Shown here: positions 1 to 12,692 of the stretch, piece by piece
How the letters are laid out: every line of letters starts with the position of its first letter
Position numbering within the stretch: position 1 is the first letter of the stretch
NCBI RefSeq assembly: GCF_000189635.1
Contig: NW_002476013.1
Coordinates: 310,001-374,000, forward strand
Reading direction: 5' to 3'
Origin: Tetrahymena thermophila SB210
Lineage: Eukaryota > Ciliophora > Oligohymenophorea > Hymenostomatida > Tetrahymenidae
Length of the DNA: 64,000 nucleotides
Program-made: the position numbers and the translations under genes
The notes under the pieces: model-generated
What the model was told of the DNA's origin: nothing
Seen by the model: only the letters and a program-made list of their open reading frames with translations
Databases searched by the model: none

Positions 1-1317
1 ATTTTACTAAAGATTAACAACCAAAACAGAAAGCCTTTTGTATTCTGAAATTTGCTAACTTAGAGAAGCTGCACCTATAAATGAGATTCTATTATTTCTA
101 TAAAAAAAGGAAATAAAAAAAATAAAAAACCAAAAAAAAAATAAATTATTGTTTTTACGCTAAATAAAGTTAAAGTACATTAATTTTTGGATATTTTTCT
201 AAAAAATTAGAAATGCCATCATCACTTATACTATTTTAGCTTTTTAAATAAATTATTATATATTTTTTTTTTGTAAAGGATTTTTGGATACTCAAGCCAG
301 ATTCTAATTTATTCTAGCTATTTGCAGTGGACTAAATTTTTTCCAATATGCTAAGTAGAGTTTCTAATTTAATTTTAACTTATTTTTTAGATTTATTTAA
401 TAATTTAATTAAATAAAGTCTTTAATTTGATAATTTAAAAATATATTTAAAATTTAAAAAGGCAGATATTTATTACCCTAAATCTAAGTTTAAATTAATT
501 AAATTTGAGCATTTAGCAAGATTTTCACCTAAAAAGATTGTACACTCTTCATCGAAATTTGTTTTACTATTTTTTTAAATTTCTGTTTAGTAAATATTGT
601 ATTAAAAATCTATTTCAATTAATAAATATTTCTTTTTTAGCAATCAAACAAAAGATTTAATTCAAAAATAAATATTGAGGAATTTACTTAAGATTTAATG
701 TTAAATTAGTCAGATTTTTCATACTTTGAAAGCTCTATAATATGCAAGAAATTTTTTATGGATTTATTTTTCTATTACTATAAAAAGAAAAAGTTTTTAA
801 TTTCAAAATATTTCAACAAAATAGTTTACTTAAAAAAAAGCACTAAATTTTCTAAATTTAAGCAGTTGTTTAACCCTTTTTATAGACTTTAAAAGCCTAC
901 TAATGAGACATTATTTTAACTTATTTTGCAATAAAAATAAATATTTATTAGTTAAAAATTTTTGTATTTATATTAAAAAATAAAAGAAAATCTACCTTAA
1001 ATCTATTGTTAAGTTTTTAGTATATCTACACTTCATTAATTGTTAACCTAATTCAACTATTTAGTCATTTCCGATATACTAACTAAATAAATATATTAAT
1101 TTTCAATTTCATTTTTTTTAATCAATTTTAAATTAATTTTAATGTAAATAAAATGTTTAAGCTCAAAATAAATAAAATATAATAACAAAATATTTTAATA
1201 CCCAAAGCATAAGCTCAAGTAAGAAAAATTAGATAAGTTTTCTTTTTCAGAGAAAAACTTTTATTAATAAAAAAAATAAAGATTTATCTAAAAAAATTAA
1301 TTTTACTTTTTCAAATG
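1..1317 (+). CDS. Possible 3' end of a gene cut by the window edge
   Basis: Several short stretches read plausibly with TAA/TAG as Gln: bases 1 to about 110 (contains a leucine-rich-like run ending NLEKLHL), about 285-355, about 490-560, and a long TGA-free frame that opens after a good acceptor (ttttttag at 631-641) and stays open to a TGA at 1315-1317. The last stretch has more G and C than the surrounding spacer up to about 1010, then fades into AT-rich sequence, so the true stop may lie earlier. Exon joins were not resolved and no family was recognised; a leucine-rich-repeat protein is only a guess. This could also be chance openness in AT-rich DNA. Confidence 0.3.
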
Positions 1318-1845
1318 AGTAAAATTTTTACTCCTCTAATATCAGGTTTTGCTTTTTTCAATGTAGTTTTAGATTTATTTTTTGAATATAATTTATTTAT
1401 TTACATTGCTTATCGAATTTGAGTCCTTATTATAAAATTATTTTAGTTTTATATTAAAAAAAAATAAGTTTATTTTTATTACTTTTTGTATATATCCAAT
1501 CAATTGATTTAAAGCTAAAATCATTTTAAATATAATGGCTAATTTTTAATTTTGATGTTATTATTGAATTAAATTTAGAGTTTGATTGAAAGTATTTTTA
1601 CTTTTATCTATTTAATTAATTGATTTCTTGTAAATTAATTAGCTGATAAATTAGTAAAGTGAATATATTATAAGAATTAATTGCTACATTACTGATTTAT
1701 ACATGTAGGTTTGAATAGTCAAAAATTATTTATTTTTCACTTTTGATTTTAACAATATTTTTCTAAATTTTAACTCATTTTTTAATTACAAGTTTGTAAA
1801 AGTTAAGAATTAGGTAATTTTTAAGAAAAAGTAAATTTAAGAAAA
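1318..1845. other. AT-rich spacer upstream of the myosin gene
   Basis: About 530 bases of low-complexity AT-rich sequence with no convincing reading frame. It should contain the myosin promoter and 5' UTR, but no recognisable element was seen. Confidence 0.5.
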
Positions 1846-4800
1846 ATGGATATCGAAAATTAAATAAGCGATGATTCAAAAACATATGATGACATGGTTG
1901 AGATGGCCGTGTTAAATTAATCTGAAATTCTAAAAAATGTATCAACTCGTTACAAGCAAGATAAAATATTTACATTGATAGGACCTACTTTAATTGTGAT
2001 GAATCCATATAAATAAATAAGCAATTTATTTGATGATTAAGTAATGCAGATGATATCTGAATAGGCTAAATAAAAACAGGAAATGATCAATTTATAGTAA
2101 TCATCTAAGGAATATCCTCATATCTATTCAATTTCTGCTTCAGCATATGAAAGTGTTTTCAAGAGTAACATCAATTAAGCTATAGTGATCAGTGGTGAAT
2201 CAGGAGCAGGTAAAACAGAAAATGCTAAATATGCTATGAGATATCTTACATAGCTTTCAACGAAAAAAAATAATTAAGAAGAAGTATTTTAAAGTAGGAA
2301 AATTTCAGATCCTAATCGTATTAGAGCAAGTAGTGTTTCCACAAAAACGATTGAGCAGTAAATTTTATTTTGCAATCCAATTATGGAGGCATTTGGAAAT
2401 GCAAAAACAGCCAGAAATAACAACTCTTCAAGATTTGGTAAGTATGTTTCGATCCTTGTTGAGTGCACTACTTAAAAAATCTTAGGTGCATAAATATAAA
2501 AATATTTGCTTGAAAAAAGCAGAGTTACTCATATTGCAAATTAAGAAAGAAATTATCACATATTTTATCATCTACTTTCTAACAAGAAGATCGTAGAAGA
2601 TCTCCAAATTTCAAGCAACCCTTCTGATTATAATTTCTTAAATTAAAGTGGAATATACACCGCTGATTAAATTAATGATTCTAAGCTTTTTTAAGAAGTT
2701 TAGAACAGCTTCTAGAGTATGGGATTTTTACCAGATAAAATATTAACTATATGGTAAATACTTGCCTCCATATTGCTGCTAGGTAATTCTTTCTTATTGT
2801 AATATTTAATTATCCGTTGAAATCGATTAATCAAAATTGTTAAAATTTTACGACTAGATCTCAATTTGAAATTAATAATCTTTCCTAATTAAAGATTATT
2901 CTAAATGCATTCTAAAAAGAGATTGAGAATAAATACTTTAATTGATAAACAAATAATTCATTTTTCTTTGATAATCTTGACTCTTAAATATGTTTTCAGT
3001 TGTTCACAAAGCTAATTTTGATCATTTTTGAGCTCAAATTTTTTCAAGCAAGAATAAATATTTTATAAATTTAATGATAAAATATTTGATTCAAATAATG
3101 AAAACAAATTTCAGTAAATAAAAACATAAAAAAAACTTGAATAAAAAATGAAATATAAAATTTATTAAAATTTGTTAAAAACAACAATATCTCATTTGCA
3201 ATAATTTAATTAAAGATTAAAACAATATTTTAGAAATTCTAAATCAAGTAACTAAAAAAAACCATAAATATCCAATTTGAAATATTAATTTTTCAAACTG
3301 AGATATTTATTAAATTCAATCACACAAAACATTTAAATGAAAAAATATAACAAAAAAAGATAGTTTTTGGGCATAAATTAAATTAAAAAATCTTTTTGTA
3401 GATTTTCGTAGTTTAATTTGTTGATATATATAAAAAATAGGAAATATTTAGTTTACACAAGAAGAAGAGGACAAGGTAGAGATAAAAAATAAGGATGTCT
3501 TGACTCATATTTCTAAATTACTTCTTTGTGATGAGCAATTAATATAAAAGGCTCTTACAATAAAAATTTTGGAGACAGGTAAAAATTAATTGGAAGTTCC
3601 ATTAAAAGAAAATGAATGTGTTGCTATGAGAAATTCTTTAAGCAAAATCTTGTATGATAGATTATTCACATGGCTTGTTTAATAATTAAATTCTGCAATT
3701 AATCCACCTGCTTTAAAATAAGTTAAATCTCTTTCTATTGGTAAAATAGTTAATATGCATCTATTAAATTGAATTAGCTTATCTTTTATTAATCTAGGCT
3801 TATTGGATATATTTGGTTTTGAGAATTTTTAGATTAACAGCTTTGAATAGCTATGCATCAATTATACAAATGAAAGACTGTAGAAATTATATATATCTTA
3901 TGTTTTCATATAAGAAGAGAAAATTCTGAGGGAGGACGGATTAGGGTAGTATTTAAATAATTTAAGCTACTAGGATAATCAACCAGTAGTAGATTTAATT
4001 GATTCTAAAGAAGGTATTTTAGAGTTGCTTAATGATTAATGTAAAAATAAAGGAGGAACTGACAAGAAGTTTTTAGAATCACTTAAATCACTTTCAAATA
4101 AATTTGAGAAAATATAATTCCCAAAGATTCAAAAATCCACATTTATTATAAAACATACAGCAACTGATGTAAATTAATCTAAAAAATAATTAAAACAGTA
4201 AAAATTATTGTTTCAAATAATTAGGTTGAATATTCATCAGAAGATTTTTGTGATAAAAATAAAGATGAGGTTAGTAAACAAATCGAAAGTTGCATTAGAC
4301 AGAGTAAAAATTAGATTGTTGTATCTATATTTTCAATAGAAGGAAATGAAACCACAAATTAAATGTAGAAGGATAAATTTTTAGGTGAAAAATTTAGAAA
4401 TTAAATGAATGACTTGATGAATGTTTTAAATTCATGCTAAGTTCACTTTGTGAGATGCATTAAGGTAATAACTAAGTATATTTCAATTAAATTTTAATAA
4501 AAAATTATTTATAACACAGCCAAATGAGACAAAAGAGATGGATAACTTCGTTGAATAGTATGTTGCTTAGCAAATATAATATCTAGGTGTTTTGGAATCA
4601 ATTGAAGTTAGAAAGCAAATGTATCCCTTTAGAAAAACATACTCTTAATTTTATGAGCTATTTTATCTAATTGATGAATAACTTAGAAAATCTGGTAAAC
4701 CCAAAAATATTTCGTAGTCTTTCAATTTCAGACAAAGCGTAGAGCAGCTAATTCAAAGAAATTTTCCTCATTTTAATTAGAAAGTTTGTTTGTACGGTAA

Positions 4801-7800
4801 TACTAAGATTTATTTAAAGGCAGAAAGTGAAAGAGAGTTAGATTTTAAAAAATAGTAAATTTTAAAATAATTGCATGATCAAGCTGTGTTATAAATTTAA
4901 ACAACATCAACAAAATTTTTCTAAGTTAAAAAATGCAGTTTGCTTAATTCTTTGAAATCATTTTCAATAGATTTTAGATTAAAATTTAGACTAAGGAATA
5001 TCCTTATTATGGGAGATATAAAAATATCTAACACTATCAAAAAAGCTTTTATGACTTGGAAGTGTATAAAAGATAAACTAAAAGAATAAGAAATAGAGAA
5101 CTAGAAAAAATAAAAGTAAAAATAGTAAGAAGAAGAGCTAAAGAGGAAGAAAAAATAGATAGAAGATGAAGAAGAGAGAAAAAATTAATCTTTAAAGAAT
5201 GACGAATATTATGAAGAATATGAAAAAAATATGGCAAATTACATTGCCTCAGATTCAAAATCAAACATGCACTTGATAAATTAATAGGAGACTGAAGAAG
5301 AAACACAAACCAATTTAGGTGACACCAAACGAAATTTGATATATTAGCTAAATGAATGTAATTACAATGATAACTTGTATAATAACATGAGATAAAATAA
5401 CTAAGACTCATACTATAGTAATTCAATGCTTGATTAATCGTCAAACTATTAAAGTGTCATAGATCAAAGTTATGCAAGCATAACTGGAATAAAACTACAT
5501 GAACAAGAAGATTAAAAAAGAGTAAATGAACTCATTCAAAAAGAAGGAGGATACGATAAGCAGTCAGACAACCTTATTTCTTAATACACAAGTATTGCTA
5601 AATATTACACTGGAAAAAAAGAATTAACAGTTTCTCCTCCTATAGATGAAGAATGCTAGAGCCCAGTAAATTTTACTTTAATATTAAATTAAAAATTTAA
5701 ATCAATTTATTTTATATTGGGTTAAATTATAGTGTCATTCTTAAAATTTATTTTCTTTTTAATTGAGTTTTAGAGAAATAAATTTTTATAAATTAAAATT
5801 TTATTTGAATAACTTATTTAAATCGAGTAATTCATTTATTTAAAATTAATATATGTAAAATAAATAATTAGCCTTTAATCTTGCAGATACTTGAAAAGCA
5901 GCACTCCTATTAAGAGCCCGCCTAATAAGATTAAATTAATGATATACTTTATTTGTAATTCATAGAAAAAGATGTTTCTAGATCGATATTGGATGATTTT
6001 AAAAGATTTGAATTAGATGAATATTTGAAACAAGTTTTGAAGAAGAGATCAAAAAATATATTCTAAACAAAGAAAGTAGAGGAAATTATGGTAGTGTCTC
6101 ATAAATAACTTTCAAGTAGCTTAACAAAGCTAACAAAAGAGGAGGACAAAAAGGCAGTGGAAGTTTTTAAAGATATTCTCAAATTAATGCAAAAGAAAGA
6201 CTAAAAAGATAATGAATAGATAGACATAATAATATATTCAATATTAAATAATTGCATGAATACAAGTCTTAACTTCAAAGATGAAATTATGTTATAGATG
6301 CTTAAATAAATAAACAATAATAAATCCAAAACAGAAATTATCAGAGTTCTATAGTTAATGACAGCTTTCACTTACATGTTTAAAGCAAGTTTAAATACAA
6401 TTCACTGTGCTCTCTAATTTCTATATACAATATTTAATTCCTTAAAATAAAAATAAATTGATGAGTTCCAGTCTAAATAATTCCAATACTTAATCAACAA
6501 GCTTATTAAAGATAGAAAGAGAAAATAATCTGAAAAAAAATACCTTTTAACAAGTTACTAGATTCGTTACTTGATAAACTTAAAATAAATTATCTTTCCT
6601 CTGATTCTCCCAAATGGCTCACAGTACTGTATAAACATAGATCCCACATTTTAGATAAGCGATTTAAAACAGAGAGCTTTGGATTTGATGGAAATACCTA
6701 AAAGAATAAATTAAGAACTGTTCGGTATTTACAAGGTATTAGTTATTAATATATTTCTCAAAATATTAATTTAAGTTTTTATAAAAGATTTCAGATTTAG
6801 CTGATTCATACGAAGAAAAACTATTCTCAGATACAGAATATGTATGGGATTTGATCTCAGAGCTAGAATGCAAAAAGCTAGCATATTAAAACTAAAATAA
6901 GGTATTTGACTCTTTTTTCCTACTTAAGGTAAAATATGGATACAAGTTTAGCCCATCAGATGCTGTGTCAATTTCTTACTTCTACTAACAATCTAAGATT
7001 GACATCATTTCAAAAAAAATACTTTTAACAAGAGAAGATAATCTAAAGATATCTTGTCTGAATATTTATATAAATTATGAACCTTTAGTCGAAAATAATA
7101 TAGATGATATCTATCAAAATTCTGAAAGTTTAAGTTAAGAAGAAAAGGAAAAAACAGCTTAAGAAATAACAACTTTATTCCAGCAATTGCAACCTTACTT
7201 AAGAAACTAATTATAAGCTAAATTAGAATATATATCTGTTCTTTCTAAATATGACGAATACATGGGGTGGATTTTACGTAATGTCACAGTAAAATTAGAC
7301 TAAAAGTCTTTTGCTGCTTCTATCAATATAAATCCTTTCATAATTGTTTTAAATCCTAACGAAAATAAAAAAGAGAATAAAATAAAAATTCCCACTGACT
7401 GTATTTCTAATTAATTTATTGAAAATGAAAGGTAATTTTAAAATTTATATTTTCTTTTTGAAACATTTTTTCATTTTAAAAAAATTATTCAAATATTTTA
7501 TTTAAGGCTTAATTTATCTTGCTATTAAAATTAATTTTCTAAAATAAATTTTTGTATTTTTTTAATAAAAAATAGTTATTTGATTTTGAAATTGAAATAA
7601 TCACAGAAAAAAAATTAATAACCCTTACCTAATATGGTTATACTTGAGACTCCATTTGCTTAATAAATATTTTCTTATTTTAGTTAATATATAGAGTTAA
7701 TTAAAGAATAATATAATGAAACTGATGGTTATCTTGTTAATAACTGTGACGATAATCTTAATGGTGATGCTTATGAATCTTAAAATGAATCAAGTCCTTA

Positions 7801-7831
7801 ATAAGAAGAATTTGCAACTTAGTACTACTGA
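1846..7831 (+). CDS. Myosin heavy chain with MyTH4-FERM tail
   Basis: Actin-based motor with a membrane or cargo-binding tail. I read eight exons: 1846-2782, 3441-3740, 3798-4168, 4225-4464, 4520-5665, 5887-6735, 6788-7431, 7684-7831. They total 4635 nt, exactly 1545 codons, giving 1544 aa, and every junction is GT..AG in consistent phase. The motor shows the P-loop GESGAGKTE (about residues 117-125), switch [10 protein letters not shown] (about 190), the switch II region [10 protein letters not shown], and FVRCIKPNE near the actin-binding face. A highly charged Lys/Glu/Gln stretch (coded around 5060-5180) follows, then a low-complexity linker, a MyTH4 domain (about residues 1040-1200) and a FERM-like region (about 1210-1500). 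No clear IQ motif and no N-terminal SH3-like domain were seen. The tail type fits the MyTH4-FERM myosins known from ciliates. The first ATG of the open frame was taken as start. Confidence 0.93.
2783..3440 (+). other. Unusually long intron 1 of the myosin gene
   Basis: A 658 bp GT..AG intron that splits the LLLGN codon run of the motor domain. The gene's other introns are about 50-250 bp. It is low-complexity AT-rich sequence with no coding frame or RNA gene that I can see. Confidence 0.8.
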
Positions 7832-8982
7832 AAAAAGAACAAATAAATATTTAGATTTCATTTTAAAATAATTTACAAACAATTTTAATTTAGTTAGAAA
7901 AATAACAAATAAATAAATAAAATAGATTTAATTAATTCAAAAATTTAAAATATTTATTTCATTAATCAAAAATTATATACAATTATTTATTTTCAAAATA
8001 TATTTAATGATTATCTGCAATAAACAAAATTTATAATCATGTTATTTTATTAATTCAACTTAGTCTTTGAAAGTGGACTAAAAATAACTTTAATTGAAAA
8101 TTTAAGAAATGTTTTTATTGTTTATAGAAAAAGTCAAACAAAAATTTTATCATATCTTTTTTAAATAAATATTCTCACTCAATAAACTTAAGAAACAATT
8201 TGATTTTAATTTTATATTTCCAAAACTTAAGCTTTTAATATTTCAAATAAATTTGCTTCTTAATAAAAATAAAAACTGTGTTTAATTTATTATATAATAT
8301 CATAGTGAGAGTTAAATGGTTTTTTTAAATTTACTTATCAATCCTTTCATTTATGAGTTAACAATTATTAATATCTATATCGTGTTTTATTTATTATAAA
8401 AATTATTCCCAATTAAATCCATCTAATAAACAAATAAAATACTCTATTTTCTTTTGTTTTTTAAATTCATATTAATTTTTTATTATAAAATATTATTTTT
8501 TTTTTATTAAAAGATTTAAAAAGAACACTAATCAATTTTTTATTTTGAGGTGCTCTTAATAGTAAAATAATACTTTTTTTAAATATCATTTAATATAATT
8601 AAGTAAAATGCTAATTAATTTTAGTTTATTTAATATTACTATTTAGTTCTATAAAGATTTTTATCAATTTTATTTTTGCATTTTTGTGAAAAAGCTAAGC
8701 TAGATTAATTATTATTAAAATATCTAAATAAATATAAGAATTTTGTAATAGAACTAATTATGAATGTGATCTCTACCAAATGAAAATTATGTATATATGT
8801 TTAATATTTATTGAAAACTAACTATACAAGTATTGTGATTAAAATTATTCATAATAGTTGAATTAAAAGATCTTTAAATCTAATAAATAATTTAAATAGA
8901 TAACAAATATTTTTACAAATTTAGAGCTTTTTAAATTAGAATTAAGTTAAAAAAGATAGTAATTGAAAGATATTTCTTCAAA
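7832..8982. other. Intergenic spacer between myosin and channel genes
   Basis: About 1.15 kb of AT-rich sequence containing the myosin 3' UTR and the channel promoter. No gene, repeat or structured RNA was seen. Confidence 0.6.
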
Positions 8983-11736
8983 ATGGCAGATCTATTAAAA
9001 TAAATAGAATAAGTATACCCTGAGCTGAATGTTCCAAGTAAAAAAAGTTTTTAATACATATTTATTAGCACATCTTTTTGATTTTATTTAAGTAGATGAT
9101 TTTAGCATTTTGAGAAATTTAAAATTAATTATTGAATATAGATAAAATAAAGAACGCCTCAGTTAAAAAGTTTCTTGTCAGATTCAATGAAGCGTTTAAT
9201 GTCGCAATAATTTTAACCTTATTTTTCACATTTATGGCACTGCCAGAGTAATATTTTGATATTTAAAACAAAAATTAATTGCTTTTAATAAATTAAAAAG
9301 TGGATCATAAACTGAAAGGTTTATTTTTAGAAGCATAAATGAAATATCCTCAATATTAATTTCTATAATGAGCATACTAAATTTAATTCATTTGAAACAC
9401 TTATACTTCGACTCTAAATACTATGGTAAAAGAAATCTTTTATTTTAATTTTTTACAAAATAGTCTAATAAATATTCATTTTTCAACTAATATTTGAGTT
9501 AAGTTATTATAATAAGATAAGTAACATTTGGTATTGAATCCTAAAAATCTAATAAAAATTAAATACAACATAAATTAAAATGATTTTTTTTAAAATATCT
9601 TTTTCATTTTTTATTTGAAAAATAATTTTATTTATTTTTTAAATTCAGGTGCTCCATTTGTTTTGATTGACTTTTTATCAGGAGTATTTTGCATATTTTT
9701 AGACATCATTTCCCTTATCGTTGGAAAAAATATGTTGGGTATTTATTATGCAGATGGATTTAGAATGCTAAAATTGTTTACATTCGAAAAATTAAGGTAG
9801 ATTGATAAATTAATTACTTTCTATCTTTAAAAACTTTAAAATATTTTTTAGAATTATTATTAAGGATATTTTCTACGTGATGCCAAAAGCTAAAAAGGTT
9901 TTCTTTTCTATGGTTTTCGTATTTTTCGTATTTTCATTGATTGGGTTCAAGCTCTTTCATCATGTTAATGCTGAATAATTTAGAAATTTGTTTGTCTCTT
10001 TGCTATCAATGTTTTAAGTAAATCAAATTTGTCAAAAAATATTTTAAACCTCTCGAATAAAAAAAATAATAAAAAAATAAATAGGTTTTAACTTTCGATT
10101 CATGGAATGTACAAATGAATATTCCTATCATTAATAAATGGGGAGGTCATTGGAGCATCTTCTTTATAATTGCTATCTTCCTACTCTAATTCTTCTATTT
10201 TAACTTCTTCTTAAGTGAATTCGTTACCTACTACAGCAATCGTAACTACAGAGTCAATTTTGTAAGATTTGATATAAATAAATTGATTTTTTTATTTTTC
10301 CAGATTTTAAATTTTTAGCTATTTAATTAAAATAAACAAATTAATTTTTAATAAATATTAGGTCTATAAATATAATTAAGATGAAATTCACAACCATAAG
10401 TTAAAGGAATGGAGTAAAAGATATTTGAGTGTAAATGAAGTTTTAAAAGTGTTGAAAATAGAAAAGTCTGAAAAAGATTTAAGTCTCATAGATTTTATTT
10501 TAGCTAACTACAAATATTTATATATTTTTGCAATCTTGTTTATTGAGCTACTTAGAGTCTTTTTTAATCCACTTTTATTTGTTTATATTTTGGAAGTTAT
10601 TGTTGGATTACTTGCTATAATTGAATTCTCTTTAATCGTAACTATCTTTAATTTTAATTTTAATTTAAATTCTTTTCTTGCTTCTTGAAAAAATTAATAT
10701 TATCCTATAAATTTATTTTTAATTTAGATTGAATAATTATAGTTAAAGGAAAAAAAATCTATAAATGGTGATAAAAGCACTTTATAATAAATTTGTCAAA
10801 GCTCAAAATTAGTATTCTTGTTTTTAGCTGGGTTTGTTGGTTTTGCAGTAGACTTAATTTCTATGATCTATGGAAATTATACATTGAATTATGGATCCTG
10901 TTTCAGAATCTTAGTTTTACTAACAACATATGAATGCTAATTCTCATTTATCAAGCTATCTTAAGTCTTTTCAAAAGTAATTTTTGTTATTATTGATTAA
11001 TAAAATTATTTTTTTTATTTATTTAATTTGTTTAATGTAAATTCTTAATAATTTTTATGATACTATTTAAAAAAAATGAAAATAAAATGATTAAACATAT
11101 TCAAAAAAATTAATTTTTTTATTATAGATCGGAGAGATGGGATTTGTTAATTTAGCTATAATGTACACTTTGGCTATTATTGGATATTACTGCTTATACA
11201 GATTCGATGTAACTTTTGGATTTTATTTTGAAGATGTGACAAACACTTACATGTATTTACTTCAAACAATTACTTTTGATGCTTGGGGAGATATTGCCAG
11301 AGCAGCTATGTTAATGGTAAAATTTCATAAGTAAATATTAAATTTTTAAATATTTTTTATGAAAAAGAATCCTGTTTATGCGATTTATTTTGCTTTCATG
11401 ATTATTTTTATGGGATTTTTGCTTTAAAATTTCATGGTTGGTACAATAGCTACTACTGTTTAGCCTGCTTGCGAAGATGAATTCAATCAATCAAGAGTTT
11501 TATAGAGAAAAATATCATAATACTAAGTTAACATTTTGAGAGAAAGTCTTGGAAATTCATAATAATTCAATTAAAATTCATAAAATTTGAAAAAAGATTA
11601 AGAATCTACAGAAAATTTGAAGAAATTAAAAGAGATAATAGAAGAGTTTAACAAAGGCCAAGGTAATTTAACAGTTACTTTTGAAGGTAAAAGCTACGAC
11701 CTCAAGTCTAAAAATATAATTAGCCTATAAAATTGA
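8983..11736 (+). CDS. Two-domain (2 x 6TM) voltage-gated-type cation channel
   Basis: Predicted membrane cation channel. Ten exons: 8983-9037, 9142-9247, 9331-9425, 9649-9796, 9852-10017, 10085-10261, 10362-10637, 10728-10976, 11128-11316, 11368-11736; 1830 nt, 609 aa, all junctions in phase. Repeat I has hydrophobic segments at about residues 31-53, 60-80, 86-110, 118-136 (S4-like), 150-171 and 212-235, with a pore loop VLTFDSWN near 190. Repeat II has segments at about 293-311, 313-340, 364-386, 395-420, 429-449 and 488-515, with a pore loop TITFDAWGD near 470. The P-loop to S6 spacing in repeat II matches bacterial Nav and CatSper-type channels. The T-x-D-x-W pore signature recalls CatSper; the two-repeat layout recalls two-pore channels (TPC), but the TPC filter was not seen. 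S4 of repeat II carries few basic residues. The subfamily and ion selectivity are inferred, not shown. Confidence 0.85.
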
Positions 11737-12692
11737 GAAAAATTTCAATTTATAAATAACTAAAAGTTTATAAAAATAATCTAAATAAATTTAGCTTTTA
11801 TTTAGATAGATTTTAGGAAATTAGAAAAAAATTAATAAAAATAAATATTTTGAATTTTAATAAAAAAATGAAGTAAATTCATATTTTATTTATTATTAAA
11901 AATTATTTTTTTCTTATTTTATTTTATAAATTATTACCTATCTATTCTATCTTTCTATTATAGTTTTAACTCTTTATCTTATTTTCAATATATTAAACTA
12001 CTATATTAGATTTATTATTTTCTCATTCATTATTCATTTTGGGGAAATAATATGAAATTTTTGATAATTCAAGTCTCTATTTTATGTTTTAAAAATATTT
12101 TTATGGATTATTATGACAAAAATTAAATATCTAGCAACTCATAGTTTTATTATATGATAGAAATTAAATAACTAAGTTCCAAATTATTTAATTTAAAACA
12201 ATTAATTTTCTAGAAGATATAATTTAAACATGAATTTTAACTACTTATTTCTTATTTAATTATTTTTTAATTGTGAAACCTTTTTATTTTGTTTTATGCA
12301 TTTTAAAAATATAAAAAAATTTTTACATTTGTCATTCAACTCTTTTTACCAAATATTTTGAAGAGAAAAATATACGTTGAAAGTTAGCTAGTTAGTTAGT
12401 TTATTAATTAATTATTTTACAGTGGAAATAAGATAATATCAAGGATTATATCAGTATTAAAAGCAGATATTGAATAGATTTTTAGTGCATACGTTCGATT
12501 TTTAAATTTTATCAAATTTTTGAAATGTTTACAAAAATTTTTGAAATATAATGAATAAAATAAAATTTTTATCTTTTTGTCATTCATAATTTATAAAAAA
12601 ATTAATTAATTAATACTTGTTAAAAAGAAAAAAGATCAAAGAGATAAACTAAATTATCAAGCAATCTTAAAATCATAATTTTAAAAATAAAT
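11737..12692. other. Intergenic spacer upstream of CDC16
   Basis: About 950 bases of AT-rich sequence. It includes short runs such as tagttagttagttt and alternating A/T tracts. No gene or RNA was seen. Confidence 0.6.

Noticed and set aside
5049..5444. 131-codon minus-strand ORF
   Set aside because: Lies antisense to a charged, low-complexity exon of the myosin gene; its Leu/Ser/Phe-rich product is the reverse of Lys/Glu/Gln codons.
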